33,464 nt of DNA, from positions 1 through 33,464 of the forward strand of contig JAGWPY010000179.1 in the NCBI GenBank assembly GCA_028870275.1, given 5' to 3'. Shown piece by piece: positions 6,778 through 15,683 of the stretch (its first letter is position 1; every line of letters starts with the position of its first letter). This DNA is from Gammaproteobacteria bacterium (lineage in GTDB: Bacteria; Pseudomonadota; Gammaproteobacteria; Steroidobacterales; Steroidobacteraceae). A program made the position numbers and the translations under genes. Below the pieces are notes generated by a model. That model was not told the origin of the DNA, made no database searches, and saw only the letters and a program-made list of their open reading frames with translations.

Positions 6778-8613
6778 GTGACCAGCAAACTCCGCAACAT
6801 CGCGATCATCGCGCACGTAGACCACGGCAAGACCACGCTCGTCGACCAGCTGCTGCGCCAGTCCGGCACGCTCGACACCCGCAAGGACGTCGAGGAGCGC
6901 GTCATGGACTCCAACGCGCTCGAGAAGGAGCGCGGCATCACGATTCTCGCGAAGAACACGGCGATCAACTGGGGCGAGTATCGCATCAACATCGTCGATA
7001 CCCCCGGGCATGCCGATTTCGGTGGCGAGGTCGAGCGGGTGCTCGCGATGGTCGACTCTGTGCTGCTGCTCGTCGATGCGGTCGACGGGCCGATGCCGCA
7101 GACCCGGTTTGTCACCCAGAAGGCGTTCGCGCACGGCTTGCGGCCGATCGTCGTGATCAACAAGATCGACCGCGACGAAGCCCGGCCCGGCTGGGTGCTC
7201 GACCAGACCTTCGATCTGTTCGATCGGCTCGGCGCCACCGACGCGCAACTCGATTTCCCGGTCGTCTACGCCTCGGCGCTGCGCGGCTTCGCGAGCCTCG
7301 ACCCGGCCGCGCGCGGCGGCGACATGCGCGCGCTGTTCGAGACGATCGTGGCGCACTGTCCGCCGCCCGACGTCGATGAAAAGGGCGCTCTGCAGCTGCA
7401 GGTCACCCTGCTCGACTATTCGAGCTACGTCGGCGCGATCGGCATCGGCCGCATCAAGCGTGGCACATTGCGTCGCGGCATGGCGGTCACGGTGGTCGAC
7501 CGGGACGGTCGCCAGCGCGCCGAGAAGATCTCGCAGATCCTCGGTTTCCATGGCCTGACCCGGGTCGAGGTCGAGAGCGCGGCGGCCGGCGACATCGTCG
7601 CCTTCGCCGGCATCCCCGAACCCAAGGTCTCCGAGACCCTCTGCGATCCGGCGGCCGTCGAGCCGCTGCCGGCGCTCACGGTCGACGAGCCGACCATCAG
7701 CATGACCTTCGAGGTCAATACCTCGCCGTTCCTCGGCCGCGAGGGCCGCTTCGTCACGAGCCGGCAGATCCGCGAGCGGCTGGAGCGGGAGTCGATCCAC
7801 AACGTCGCGCTGCGGGTCGAGCCGACCGCCGATCCCGACAAGTTCATCGTCTATGGGCGCGGCGAACTGCACCTTGGCGTGCTGCTCGAGAACATGCGCC
7901 GCGAGGGCTACGAGCTCGCGGTGTCGCGCCCTCGGGTGGTGATTCGCGAGATCGACGGCCGTCCGCACGAGCCTTACGAACAGGTCACGGTCGACGTCGA
8001 CAGCGACGCCCAGGGCGACGTGATGAACGCGCTCGGCACGCGCGGCGCGGCGCTGTCGGACATGCAGCCGGACGGCCGGGGCCGGGTGCGCCTCGACTAC
8101 ATGATTCCCTCGCGCGGTCTGATCGGCTTCCAGACGGAGTTTCGCACCCTGACCCGCGGCACCGGCCTGCTGCACCACGTCTTCGATCATTACGGACCGC
8201 TGGTGCAGCGAGAACTCGGCCAGCGGCCACAGGGCGTGCTGGTCGCCAATGGCCAGGGCACGGCTCTCGCCTACGCGCTGTTCAGCCTGCAGGAGCGTGG
8301 GCGCCTGTGCATCGGTCACGGCGACGAAGTCTACGAGGGCATGATCATCGGCATTCACAACCGCGAGAACGATCTCGTCGTGAATCCGCTGAAGGGCAAG
8401 AAGCTCACCAACATCCGCGCCGCGGGCAAGGACGAGAACGTCGTGCTGTCCCCGCCGGTGCGCTTCACGCTCGAACAGGCCATGGAGTTCATCGACGACG
8501 ACGAGCTCATCGAAATCACGCCGGGCTCGATCCGCCTGCGCAAGCGCTTCCTGCGTGAGGCCGACCGCCGCCGATCCGGCAGGGAAGCCGTCGATCAGGG
8601 CGCGGCCGGCTGA
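6778..8613 (+). CDS. typA: Ribosome-associated translational GTPase TypA/BipA
   Basis: A 611-residue GTPase of the EF-G/LepA group that binds the ribosome and supports 50S assembly, cold growth and stress responses. G1 AHVDHGKTT (near residue 12), G2 ERGITI, G3 DTPGHADF, G4 NKID and G5 SAL are all intact. They are followed by the beta-barrel domain 2, two EF-G-like domains, and the TypA-specific C-terminal domain. That domain carries [11 protein letters not shown] and the conserved [14 protein letters not shown] segment that contacts the peptidyl-transferase region. The start is GTG 6778; it gives the family's normal N-terminus ([18 protein letters not shown]) and no in-frame ATG fits. Length and motifs are typical. 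It is probably a single-gene unit. Confidence 0.97.
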   Translation: MTSKLRNIAIIAHVDHGKTTLVDQLLRQSGTLDTRKDVEERVMDSNALEKERGITILAKNTAINWGEYRINIVDTPGHADFGGEVERVLAMVDSVLLLVDAVDGPMPQTRFVTQKAFAHGLRPIVVINKIDRDEARPGWVLDQTFDLFDRLGATDAQLDFPVVYASALRGFASLDPAARGGDMRALFETIVAHCPPPDVDEKGALQLQVTLLDYSSYVGAIGIGRIKRGTLRRGMAVTVVDRDGRQRAEKISQILGFHGLTRVEVESAAAGDIVAFAGIPEPKVSETLCDPAAVEPLPALTVDEPTISMTFEVNTSPFLGREGRFVTSRQIRERLERESIHNVALRVEPTADPDKFIVYGRGELHLGVLLENMRREGYELAVSRPRVVIREIDGRPHEPYEQVTVDVDSDAQGDVMNALGTRGAALSDMQPDGRGRVRLDYMIPSRGLIGFQTEFRTLTRGTGLLHHVFDHYGPLVQRELGQRPQGVLVANGQGTALAYALFSLQERGRLCIGHGDEVYEGMIIGIHNRENDLVVNPLKGKKLTNIRAAGKDENVVLSPPVRFTLEQAMEFIDDDELIEITPGSIRLRKRFLREADRRRSGREAVDQGAAG

Positions 8614-8789
8614 TCCGCCGGCCGACCGCGGCGCCGCAGCGGCGCGGCGAGCCGGGGGCATTTAACCGTTTGAGGGCCGAAACGAGACGCGGATCACGCA
8701 CCCGTTGAGGGATCTCCCTAACACTTGCGGCTGGTATGGATTACCCACGGCGGTTCGGCCGTCGGTCGCCTCAGGGAGGTTCTGCAGCC
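8614..8789. other. Intergenic region between typA and the GGDEF/EAL gene
   Basis: 176 bases. It holds a short very GC-rich hairpin (GCGCCG-cag-CGGCGC, 8631-8645) without a T-tract, and a strong Shine-Dalgarno (AGGGAGG at 8773-8779) near its end. No known riboswitch or clear sigma-70 promoter is recognisable to me. Confidence 0.5.
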
Positions 8790-11700
8790 TTGTCACGCGA
8801 TGCCGCGATGGCCGTTCGGCCACAGGAACCGCTGCCCGCGGTGAGCCTGAACCGCCTGCTGGAGCGCCAGCTCGCCGAGGCGCGCCGGCGCGGCGGCGAG
8901 GTCGATCTGGACGCGTTGTTGCGCATCGTCAGCTTCCACTACGACCGCATCGACGAGGAACGCCGCGGGGTCGTGCGTTCGATGCAGATCATGTCGGACG
9001 AGGCCCAGGCCCTCACCCGCGAGATCCGCGAGCGATCGGCCTCGCACCTGCAGGCGATCCTCGACAACGTCAAGGACGCGATCCTCACCATCGACGAGCA
9101 GGGACACATCGAGAGCTGCAATCCGACCGGCGAGCGCGTATTTGGTTACGCGCAGGCCGAGATCCTCGGCCGCACGCTCGAATTCCTCCTGCCGGACCTG
9201 ATCGACGACGGCCCGCGTGCATTCCTCGAGCGCCTCGCCACGCGCATCGACGACACGCACGTCGATCTCGCCGCGCAGCAGGTATGGGGACTGTCCAAGG
9301 ATGGCACGCGCATCGCGGTCGAGATCGCCGTCAGCAAGGCGGACCTCAGCCGGCGCGAGGGCTACATCGTCTGCATTCGCGACATCAGCGAGCGGCACCT
9401 CGCCGAACAGCTGATCCGCGAGAGCGAGGCGCGCTACCGCACGCTCGTCGAGCACGCGCCTGAGGCGATCGTGGTGTTCGACGTCGATCTGGGGCGGTTC
9501 GTCGAGGTGAACGACAACGCCTGCCGCTTCTTCAAGATGGACCGGCAGACCCTGCTCGCCTGCGGCCCCCGGGAGATCAGTCCGCCGGTGCAATTCGACG
9601 GCAGCGCGTCGTTCGGCGTGGTGCGTGGCTACGTCGAGGGCGCGCTCTCGGGCGCCGCGCCGGTGTTCGAGTGGGCGCATTGCGACTCTGAAGGCCGGGT
9701 CATGCCCTGCGAAGTCCGCCTGGTGCGCCTGCCGAGCTCGAACCGGCGGCTCGTCCGCGCGAGCATCACCGACATCACCGAGCGCAAGCGCACGGAGGCG
9801 CTCGCCGCGGGCGAGCGGCGCGTGTTCGAGAAGATTGCCGCCAATGCCACGCTCGGCGAGGTCCTCGAGTCGATCGCCGACACCGTCGAGCGCGTGCTGC
9901 CCGCGAGCTTCGGGGCGATCGCGCTGCTCGACGCCGAGCGCCGTTCGCTGATTTTCGGCGCCGCGCCCCGCCTGCCGCGCGAGTTCGTATTCGCGATGGA
10001 AGGCGTGCCGGTCGATGCGCGCTTCGGCAGCTGCGCCGCGAGCGCCGCCTCGGGCCAACCGGTGGTCTCGGCCGACATCGGCTCGGACGAGCACTGGGAG
10101 TGCCGCCGCGACGCGGCCACGCTCTGCGGCATGCGCGCGTCCTGGTCGATTCCCATCCTGGCGCGCGACGGCCTGGTGGTCGGCACGTTCGCGGTCTACC
10201 GCCAGCAGACCGGCGCTCCGACCGAGCGCGATCTCGAATGCCTGCACCGCATGGCGCAGATCGCCGGCATCGCGATCGAACGACGCACCGCCGAGGACGC
10301 GCTGCGGGCGAGCGAGGCGAAGTTCCGCGGCCTGTTCGACGGTGTGATGGAGGGTGTCTATCAGTCGACCCGCGAGGGCCGCCTGCTGGCGGTCAACCCC
10401 GCGTTCGTGCAGATGCTGGGCTACGACTCGGCCGAGGAAGTCTGCGCCCTGCCCGTGGCCTCGCTCTACTGGTTCCCCGCCGACCGCGATCACTACGTGC
10501 GGCGGATGGAGGACGAGGGCGAGATGCGCAACGTCGAGTTCAACCTGCGCCGCAAGGACGGCCGGATGCTGGTCGTCGAGGACAACAGCCGGGTGGTGCG
10601 CGACCCCAAGGGCCGGGTGATCGGTTACGAGGGCACCATCACCGATATCACCGAGCGCAAGCGGGCGGAGACGGCCGTCTTCCAGGCGAAGGAACGCGCC
10701 CAGGTCACGCTGCAGTCGATCGGCGATGCGGTGATCACCACGGACTCGGCGGGCCGCATCGACTACATGAACCCGGTGGCCGAGAGCCTGATCGGCTGCG
10801 AGAGCCGCGAGGCTCAGGGCCGCTTGATCGGCGACGTGCTGATCGTGGTGGATGAGGCGACGCGTGAGCAGAGCGAGTGCCCGGTGAGCCGCTGTCTCAG
10901 GGAGGGCCGTGTGCTCGGACTCGCCGAGCATACGGTGCTCGTCAACCGTCGCAGCAAGGAGATCGCCATCCAGGATTCGGCCGCGCCGATCCGGGACCGC
11001 GAAGGCAACATGATCGGCGCGGTCATGGTCTTCCACGACGTCAGCAAGGAGCGCCGTCTGCACCGCGCTCTGTACTACCAGGCGAGCCACGACGCGCTCA
11101 CCGGGCTGATCAACCGCCGGGAGTTCGAGAATCGTCTCGCGGCCGCCGTGGAGAGCGTGCGCGAGAACGCGCAGAGCCGCCACGCTCTGCTCTATCTGGA
11201 TCTCGACCAGTTCAAGCTGGTCAATGACACCTGCGGGCACCCGGCGGGCGATCAGCTCCTCAAACAGATCACCGGCGTGCTGCAGTCGCGGGTGCGCGCC
11301 GGGGACACGCTCGCGCGCCTCGGCGGCGACGAATTCGGCATTCTTCTGCAGGACTGCTCGCTCGATCAGGCGATGCGCGTCGCCGAGACTCTTCGCCAGG
11401 CGATCCGCGACTACCGGTTCATCTGGCAGGACGGCGTGCTCGGCGTGGGTGTGAGCATCGGCATCGTCGAGATCACCACCGAGACGCCGACCGTCGCGAA
11501 CGTGATGAGCGCCGCGGACGTCGCCTGCTATTCGGCCAAGGACTCCGGCCGCAACCGTCTGCACCTGTACACGCCGGACAACGTGCCGGAGCGGCACAAG
11601 GAGATGCACTGGGTCTCGAAGCTGACCCGGGCCTGCGAGGAGAGCCGCTTCGACCTGGTGTACCAGCCGATCGTGCCGATCGGCGCGACCGCGCCGGCGC

Positions 11701-12368
11701 GCGAGCACTTCGAGCTCATGCTGAGACTGCGCGACGAGTCGGGCGCTTTGATCGCGCCGGCCGAGTTCATACCGGCCGCCGAACGCTACAATCTGATGCC
11801 CTCGATCGACCGTTGGGTCGTCAAGACGGCGCTCGACCGGGTCGCGCACCGTGGCGATTCGGGCGTGGCCCCCTATACGATCGCGCTGAATCTGTCGGGC
11901 AACTCGCTCAACGACGAGCGCTTCCTCGAATACCTGATCGGGCTGCTCTCGGGCGCAGAATTCGCCCCGGGCGCGATCTGTTTCGAGATCACCGAAACGG
12001 CCGCGATCGCCAATCTCGGCAACGTGGTGTACTTCATGCGCGAGCTCAAGGCGCGCGGCTGCCACTTCGCGCTCGACGACTTCGGCAGCGGTCTGTCCTC
12101 GTTCATGTACTTGAAGACCCTGCCGGTCGACTATCTGAAGATCGACGGTCAGTTCATCGAGAACGTCACGCGCGACCCGGTCGACCGCAGCATGGTCGAG
12201 GCGATCAGCCAGGTCGGCCGGGCGATGGGCATACAGACCATCGCCGAGCGGGTCGACTCGCCCGAGGTCCTCGAGGAGCTCGCCAGGCTCGGGATCGGTT
12301 TCGCCCAGGGCTTCCACGTGGCGAGGCCTCAGCCGATCGCCGACTTCCCCTATGCCGTGCGCGGCTGA
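8790..12368 (+). CDS. Multi-sensor diguanylate cyclase/phosphodiesterase (PAS-PAS-GAF-PAS-PAS-GGDEF-EAL)
   Basis: A cytoplasmic c-di-GMP enzyme of 1192 residues with no membrane helices. Approximate order: helical N-terminus 1-80; PAS 85-205; PAS 210-330; GAF 345-500; PAS 507-625; PAS 635-755; GGDEF 765-925; EAL 950-1190. The GGDEF motif is intact (ARLGGDEFG) with an RAGD inhibitory I-site five residues before it, so it should make c-di-GMP with product inhibition. The EAL signature reads ELM (FELMLRLRD), but the other metal and catalytic positions look present (NLSGNS, EITET, DDFGSG, LKIDGQF, AERV), so phosphodiesterase activity is plausible. The track starts at ATG 8736; the AGGGAGG site 10 bases before TTG 8790 favours that start, with ATG 8808 possible. 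No heme-binding PAS signature is obvious. Confidence 0.92.
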   Translation: MSRDAAMAVRPQEPLPAVSLNRLLERQLAEARRRGGEVDLDALLRIVSFHYDRIDEERRGVVRSMQIMSDEAQALTREIRERSASHLQAILDNVKDAILTIDEQGHIESCNPTGERVFGYAQAEILGRTLEFLLPDLIDDGPRAFLERLATRIDDTHVDLAAQQVWGLSKDGTRIAVEIAVSKADLSRREGYIVCIRDISERHLAEQLIRESEARYRTLVEHAPEAIVVFDVDLGRFVEVNDNACRFFKMDRQTLLACGPREISPPVQFDGSASFGVVRGYVEGALSGAAPVFEWAHCDSEGRVMPCEVRLVRLPSSNRRLVRASITDITERKRTEALAAGERRVFEKIAANATLGEVLESIADTVERVLPASFGAIALLDAERRSLIFGAAPRLPREFVFAMEGVPVDARFGSCAASAASGQPVVSADIGSDEHWECRRDAATLCGMRASWSIPILARDGLVVGTFAVYRQQTGAPTERDLECLHRMAQIAGIAIERRTAEDALRASEAKFRGLFDGVMEGVYQSTREGRLLAVNPAFVQMLGYDSAEEVCALPVASLYWFPADRDHYVRRMEDEGEMRNVEFNLRRKDGRMLVVEDNSRVVRDPKGRVIGYEGTITDITERKRAETAVFQAKERAQVTLQSIGDAVITTDSAGRIDYMNPVAESLIGCESREAQGRLIGDVLIVVDEATREQSECPVSRCLREGRVLGLAEHTVLVNRRSKEIAIQDSAAPIRDREGNMIGAVMVFHDVSKERRLHRALYYQASHDALTGLINRREFENRLAAAVESVRENAQSRHALLYLDLDQFKLVNDTCGHPAGDQLLKQITGVLQSRVRAGDTLARLGGDEFGILLQDCSLDQAMRVAETLRQAIRDYRFIWQDGVLGVGVSIGIVEITTETPTVANVMSAADVACYSAKDSGRNRLHLYTPDNVPERHKEMHWVSKLTRACEESRFDLVYQPIVPIGATAPAREHFELMLRLRDESGALIAPAEFIPAAERYNLMPSIDRWVVKTALDRVAHRGDSGVAPYTIALNLSGNSLNDERFLEYLIGLLSGAEFAPGAICFEITETAAIANLGNVVYFMRELKARGCHFALDDFGSGLSSFMYLKTLPVDYLKIDGQFIENVTRDPVDRSMVEAISQVGRAMGIQTIAERVDSPEVLEELARLGIGFAQGFHVARPQPIADFPYAVRG

Positions 12369-12389
12369 GGCCTCATTGGACCCGGGGGC

Positions 12390-12407
12390 GCGGCGTTCGG
12401 TCGCCGC
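12390..12407. terminator. Possible hairpin between convergent GGDEF/EAL gene and hppD
   Basis: GCGGCG-ttcggt-CGCCGC, a 6-bp stem in the 51-base gap between two convergent genes. There is no T-run on either side, so it is at best a weak or Rho-assisted bidirectional stop. Confidence 0.25.
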
Positions 12408-12419
12408 CCGCGCCATGCG

Positions 12420-13544
12420 CTAGGGCTTGTTCGGTTTGAGCACGCCGCGACGCATCTGGTCGCGCTCCATGCTGACGAACAGCGCGCGGAAATTCCCCTG
12501 GCCGAAACCCTCGTCGCCGCGGCGTTCGATGATCTCGAAGAAGATCGGACCGATCAGCGTGCGCGTGAAGATCTGCAGCAGGTATCGTCCGTCCGCGCCG
12601 TCGACCAGGATGCCGCGCCGGCGCAATTCCTCCACCGGCAGGCCGTGACCGGGTAAACGCTCCTCGAGCATCTCGTAGTAGGCATCCGGCGGCGGTGACA
12701 TGAACGGCAGGCCCGCGGCCCGCAGGGCGTCCCAGGTGGCGAACATGTCGTCGGTGCGCAGGGCGACGTGCTGGATGCCCTCGCCGTGGTACTGCTCGAT
12801 GAACTCCTGGATCTGGTCGAGGGGTCCCTCGCCGGGCGCGTTCTTCGGTTCGTTGATCGGAATGCGGATCTTGCCGCAGGGCGCGACCAGCGCGCGGCTG
12901 GTGAGGCCCGTGTACTCGCCGCTGATGTCGAAATACTGCTGTTCGCGGAAGCCGAACACGCGCCGGTAGAAATCCTCGAAGTAATCCATCCGGCCCTTGC
13001 GCACGTTGTGGGTCAGGTGGTCGATTTCGACCAGCCCGGAACCGCGCGGCTGCGCTTCGATGCCCGGTTCGGCGAGAAAGTCGATGTCGTAGATGGACGG
13101 CCCCGCGTGCCGGTCGACCAGGTAGATCAGGCTGCCGCCGATGCCCTCGATCGCCGGGATGTTGAGCTCCATCGGTCCGACCGTGCCCTTGACCTCGCGG
13201 GCGCCGGCGGCGAGCGCGGCGCGCAGCGCCTGCGCGGCGTCGCGCACCCGGAACGCCATCGCACAGGCGCTGGGTCCGTGGGCGCGCGCGAATTCCTGGG
13301 CGAGGCTGTCTGGCTCGGCGTTGACGATGAAGTTGATGCGGCCCTGGCGGTACAGCGAGACGTTCTTGGAGCGGTGCCGGGCGACCCGGCGAAAACCCAG
13401 GGTCTCGAACACGCGACCGAGCTCGGCCGTGTCGGGAGCCGTGTATTCGACGAACTCGAAGCCGTCGGTGCCGAGGGGATTGTCCGCGCGTCCGGGCGAG
13501 GGTACCGACGCGGCAACGGGCGCGGATGGCGACGTCGTGCGCAT
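12420..13544 (-). CDS. hppD: 4-hydroxyphenylpyruvate dioxygenase
   Basis: A non-heme iron dioxygenase (374 residues) that converts 4-hydroxyphenylpyruvate to homogentisate in tyrosine catabolism; in many gammaproteobacteria this also feeds pyomelanin. The vicinal-oxygen-chelate fold is seen as two related halves. The metal triad is His176 ([10 protein letters not shown]), His259 (GIQHVALRT) and Glu337 (IFFEIIER). The C-terminal block [17 protein letters not shown] is typical and includes the substrate-gating helix. The N-terminus has a 24-residue Ser/Pro/Ala-rich extension before the first domain. ATG 13544 has a GAGG site 9 bases upstream; the track start at 13679 overlaps the dusA start and is rejected. 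Other homogentisate-pathway genes (hmgA, maiA) are not in the window. Confidence 0.96.
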   Translation of the reverse strand: MRTTSPSAPVAASVPSPGRADNPLGTDGFEFVEYTAPDTAELGRVFETLGFRRVARHRSKNVSLYRQGRINFIVNAEPDSLAQEFARAHGPSACAMAFRVRDAAQALRAALAAGAREVKGTVGPMELNIPAIEGIGGSLIYLVDRHAGPSIYDIDFLAEPGIEAQPRGSGLVEIDHLTHNVRKGRMDYFEDFYRRVFGFREQQYFDISGEYTGLTSRALVAPCGKIRIPINEPKNAPGEGPLDQIQEFIEQYHGEGIQHVALRTDDMFATWDALRAAGLPFMSPPPDAYYEMLEERLPGHGLPVEELRRRGILVDGADGRYLLQIFTRTLIGPIFFEIIERRGDEGFGQGNFRALFVSMERDQMRRGVLKPNKP

Positions 13545-13580
13545 GATGGCCGACCTCGGAGATGCCACAAGAGGGGGCGG

Positions 13581-13610
13581 ATCGTAGCAGCGGCCCGGCG
13601 CGGCTGTCGA
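13581..13610 (-). promoter_or_regulatory. Candidate sigma-70 promoter of hppD
   Basis: Minus strand: TCGACA (five of six to TTGACA), 18 bases, then TACGAT (four of six to TATAAT). Transcription would start near 13574, leaving a leader of about 30 bases that carries the GAGG ribosome site. This is the best -35/-10 pair I see in the window. Confidence 0.45.
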
Positions 13611-13664
13611 CCCGCCGTATCGCAGCGCGCCGCCGCCGTCGCGGCAGGCTACGCCGATCTCGGG

Positions 13665-13670
13665 TAATCT
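13665..13670 (+). promoter_or_regulatory. -10-like box 8 nt before the dusA ATG
   Basis: TAATCT followed by 8 bases and ATG 13679; the same hexamer and spacing occur before the lipoprotein gene at 6040. No Shine-Dalgarno is present. Confidence 0.35.
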
Positions 13671-13678
13671 TTCCGGCA

Positions 13679-14665
13679 ATGGATGTTCTCGATCGACGGC
13701 TGTGCGTCGCGCCGATGCTGGATTGGACCGATCGGCACTGCCGCTATTTTCACCGCCTGCTCGCCCCGCATGCGCTGCTCTACACGGAGATGCTGGTCGC
13801 CAAGGCGGTCCTGCACGGCGACCGCGCGCGCCTGCTGCGCTTCGATCCGGCCGAACGGCCGGTCGCGCTGCAGCTGGGCGGGAGCGATCCGGGTGAACTC
13901 GCCGAGGCCGCGGCGATCGGCGCCGCGGCGGGCTATGCGGAGATCAACCTGAACTGCGGCTGTCCGAGCGAGAGGGTGCGTAGCGGCGCCTTCGGGGCAT
14001 GCCTGATGGCCGAGCCGGACCTGGTCGCGAGCTGCGTCCGGCGCATGCGCGATGCGGTGCGCGTACCGGTCACGGTCAAGTGTCGCATCGGCATCGATGA
14101 TCGCCAGGACTATGAGTTTTTCGCGCGTTTCGCGGCCGCGCAGGCCGATGCGGGCGTCGATGCCCTGATCCTGCACGCGCGCGCGGCGATCCTCAAAGGC
14201 CTCTCGCCGAAACAGAATCGCGAGATCCCGCCCTTGCGCTACGAATACGCGTATCGCCTGAAGTCCGAACGGCCGTCGCTCGAGCTCGTGCTGAACGGCG
14301 GCATCGGCGGCCTCGAGGCCGCGAGGGGCCACTTCGCGGCCGGTGTCGATGGAGTGATGCTCGGTCGCGCGGCCTATCAGAGGCCCGCGCTGCTCGCCGC
14401 CTTCGAGCGCGAGTTCATCGATCCCGACTGGTCCCTGCCGTCGGCGGAGGCGCTGCTCGAGGCGATCGTCGCCTATGCGCGCCGCGAGCTCGAACGCGGT
14501 ACGCGGCTGCACGCGATCACACGTCACCTTCAAGGCCTGATCGCCGGCAGCGACGGTGCGCGCGCCTGGCGGCGGTTCCTCGGCGAGATCGCCACCCGGC
14601 CCGATGCGCGGCCCGAATTGCTGGCGGCGGCCTTGCCGCTGGTGCGGGGCCGGCTCGCCGCCTAG
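13679..14665 (+). CDS. dusA: tRNA-dihydrouridine(20/20a) synthase DusA
   Basis: An FMN-dependent enzyme (328 residues) that reduces uridine 20/20a in the tRNA D-loop. The DusA-type N-terminus [18 protein letters not shown] separates it from DusB and DusC. Further support: the FMN/substrate segment [10 protein letters not shown], catalytic Cys95 in [19 protein letters not shown], the DusA motif [13 protein letters not shown], and [11 protein letters not shown] with [12 protein letters not shown] for the flavin phosphate. The C-terminal helical RNA-binding domain is complete. The track begins at 13562, inside the hppD upstream region; ATG 13679 gives the standard N-terminus. It appears monocistronic, with hppD divergent and a cyclase gene 73 bases downstream under its own -10 box. 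Confidence 0.95.
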   Translation: MDVLDRRLCVAPMLDWTDRHCRYFHRLLAPHALLYTEMLVAKAVLHGDRARLLRFDPAERPVALQLGGSDPGELAEAAAIGAAAGYAEINLNCGCPSERVRSGAFGACLMAEPDLVASCVRRMRDAVRVPVTVKCRIGIDDRQDYEFFARFAAAQADAGVDALILHARAAILKGLSPKQNREIPPLRYEYAYRLKSERPSLELVLNGGIGGLEAARGHFAAGVDGVMLGRAAYQRPALLAAFEREFIDPDWSLPSAEALLEAIVAYARRELERGTRLHAITRHLQGLIAGSDGARAWRRFLGEIATRPDARPELLAAALPLVRGRLAA

Positions 14666-14700
14666 GACGACGGGGCGGCCCGGTCCGTACGCCTGGGTAG

Positions 14701-14713
14701 GGCGCGATGCGCC
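14701..14713. promoter_or_regulatory. Inverted repeat overlapping the cyclase promoter
   Basis: GGCGC-gat-GCGCC, perfect 5-bp arms, ending 8 bases before the TATAAT box of the next gene. It occupies the spacer/-35 zone, where an operator would sit. It might instead be a weak terminator hairpin for dusA. Confidence 0.35.
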
Positions 14714-14721
14714 AGATTAAG

Positions 14722-14727
14722 TATAAT
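14722..14727 (+). promoter_or_regulatory. Consensus -10 element (TATAAT) of the cyclase-FHA gene
   Basis: A perfect TATAAT, rare in such GC-rich DNA, 11 bases before ATG 14739. A start site 6-8 bases downstream would leave only about 4 leader bases, and no Shine-Dalgarno is visible. No -35 consensus is seen. Confidence 0.55.
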
Positions 14728-14738
14728 CGTGCCGCGAC

Positions 14739-15638
14739 ATGGGAAACGAAGTCGAAGTTGCAATCCTGTTCGCCGACGTCGTCGGCAGCACCAAGCTGTA
14801 CGAGCAGCTCGGCGACGTACGCGCGCGCGACATGGTCGGGATCTGCATCGACGTGATGCGCGGCGCCACGGAGCACAATCAGGGCACCGTGATCAAGACG
14901 ATGGGCGATGAGGTCATGGCGACCTTTCCTACCGCGGATTCGGCGCTCGACGCGGCCTCGCAGATGCAGAAGGAGATCTCCGCGCACCCCTCGCTCAAGG
15001 TCGGCGAGCACGCGGTGGCGATCCGCATCGGCTGCAACTTCGGTCCGGTGGTCACCGAGAACCGCGACATCTTCGGCTCGGCCGTGCACACCGCGAACCG
15101 CATGACCAGCCAGGCTAAGGCCGGCCAGATCATGACGACCTCGACGATGGTGGAGCACCTGTCGGGTGAATGGCGGGCCTCGGTGCGCCAGATCGACATT
15201 GCCACCCTGAAGGGCCGCAGCAGCGAGGTCGCGCTGTTCGAGGTGCTCTGGCAGCCGGAGGACGTGACCAGCATGGTTCCGGCGATCGCCGCCCGCGATC
15301 GCTCGGGGCGGCCGATGCGCCTGCGGCTTCGCTACCAGGGTCAGGAGATCTTCGTCGACGACGGGCATGCGAACGTGAGCATCGGCCGCGCCGAGGATAA
15401 CGATCTGGTGGTCAAGGGCAACCTGATCTCGCGATTGCACGCCCGGGTGGAGATCAGCCGCAACAAGTTCATCCTGGTCGATCAGAGCACCAACGGCACG
15501 TTCGTGGTCGGCAAGGACGGCGAGGAGGCGTTCGTGCGGCGCGACTCGATGCAGATTCGCGGCGAGGGACTGATCGGGCTCGGCAAGGCTCCCGACAGCA
15601 ATTCCTCGCAGGTGATCCGCTACGCCTGCGAGGACTGA
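14739..15638 (+). CDS. Class III adenylate/guanylate cyclase domain fused to FHA domain
   Basis: Soluble 299-residue protein. Residues 5-180 form a class III nucleotide cyclase homology domain: metal Asp13 (FADVVGST), base-specifying Lys53 and metal Asp57 (IKTMGDEVMA), a second specificity position Asp110 (RDIFG) and Arg121. Lys/Asp at the specificity positions point to ATP. The position normally held by the transition-state Asn (usual motif VNxAAR) is His117 (VHTANR), so activity may be low or altered. Residues about 203-290 form an FHA phosphothreonine-binding domain with GRAEDNDL, SRLHARV and STNGTF, complete. The pairing suggests a cyclase whose partner choice or activity depends on Ser/Thr phosphorylation; no kinase gene is adjacent. 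The convergent neighbour is pckG. Confidence 0.9.
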   Translation: MGNEVEVAILFADVVGSTKLYEQLGDVRARDMVGICIDVMRGATEHNQGTVIKTMGDEVMATFPTADSALDAASQMQKEISAHPSLKVGEHAVAIRIGCNFGPVVTENRDIFGSAVHTANRMTSQAKAGQIMTTSTMVEHLSGEWRASVRQIDIATLKGRSSEVALFEVLWQPEDVTSMVPAIAARDRSGRPMRLRLRYQGQEIFVDDGHANVSIGRAEDNDLVVKGNLISRLHARVEISRNKFILVDQSTNGTFVVGKDGEEAFVRRDSMQIRGEGLIGLGKAPDSNSSQVIRYACED

Positions 15639-15659
15639 TCGGACTGAGCCGACCCGGGG

Positions 15660-15677
15660 CCGGCGGTTCCGCGCCGG
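15660..15677. terminator. Hairpin between convergent cyclase-FHA and pckG genes
   Basis: CCGGCG-gttccg-CGCCGG, a perfect 6-bp stem with a 6-base loop, central in the 45-base gap between two convergent stop codons. No T-tract on either strand, so bidirectional termination is only a suggestion from position. Confidence 0.3.
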
Positions 15678-15683
15678 ACGCCT

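Noticed and set aside
7461-7475. TGGCAC-N5 sequence resembling a sigma-54 -24 element
   Set aside because: It lies inside typA coding sequence and lacks the TTGC -12 half at the right spacing.
6091-8661. 856-residue minus-strand frame across typA and the lipoprotein gene
   Set aside because: Antisense to the highly conserved typA; composition typical of a GC shadow, no motifs.
8614-8789. Possible c-di-GMP riboswitch before the GGDEF/EAL gene
   Set aside because: The region is short and GC-rich; I cannot find the conserved GEMM core or a matching fold.
8793-12416. 1207-residue open frame on the minus strand across the GGDEF/EAL gene
   Set aside because: It mirrors a real gene with many recognisable domains; its own translation is Arg/Asp/Val/His-rich and matches no fold. 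Long antisense frames are expected in GC-rich codon patterns.
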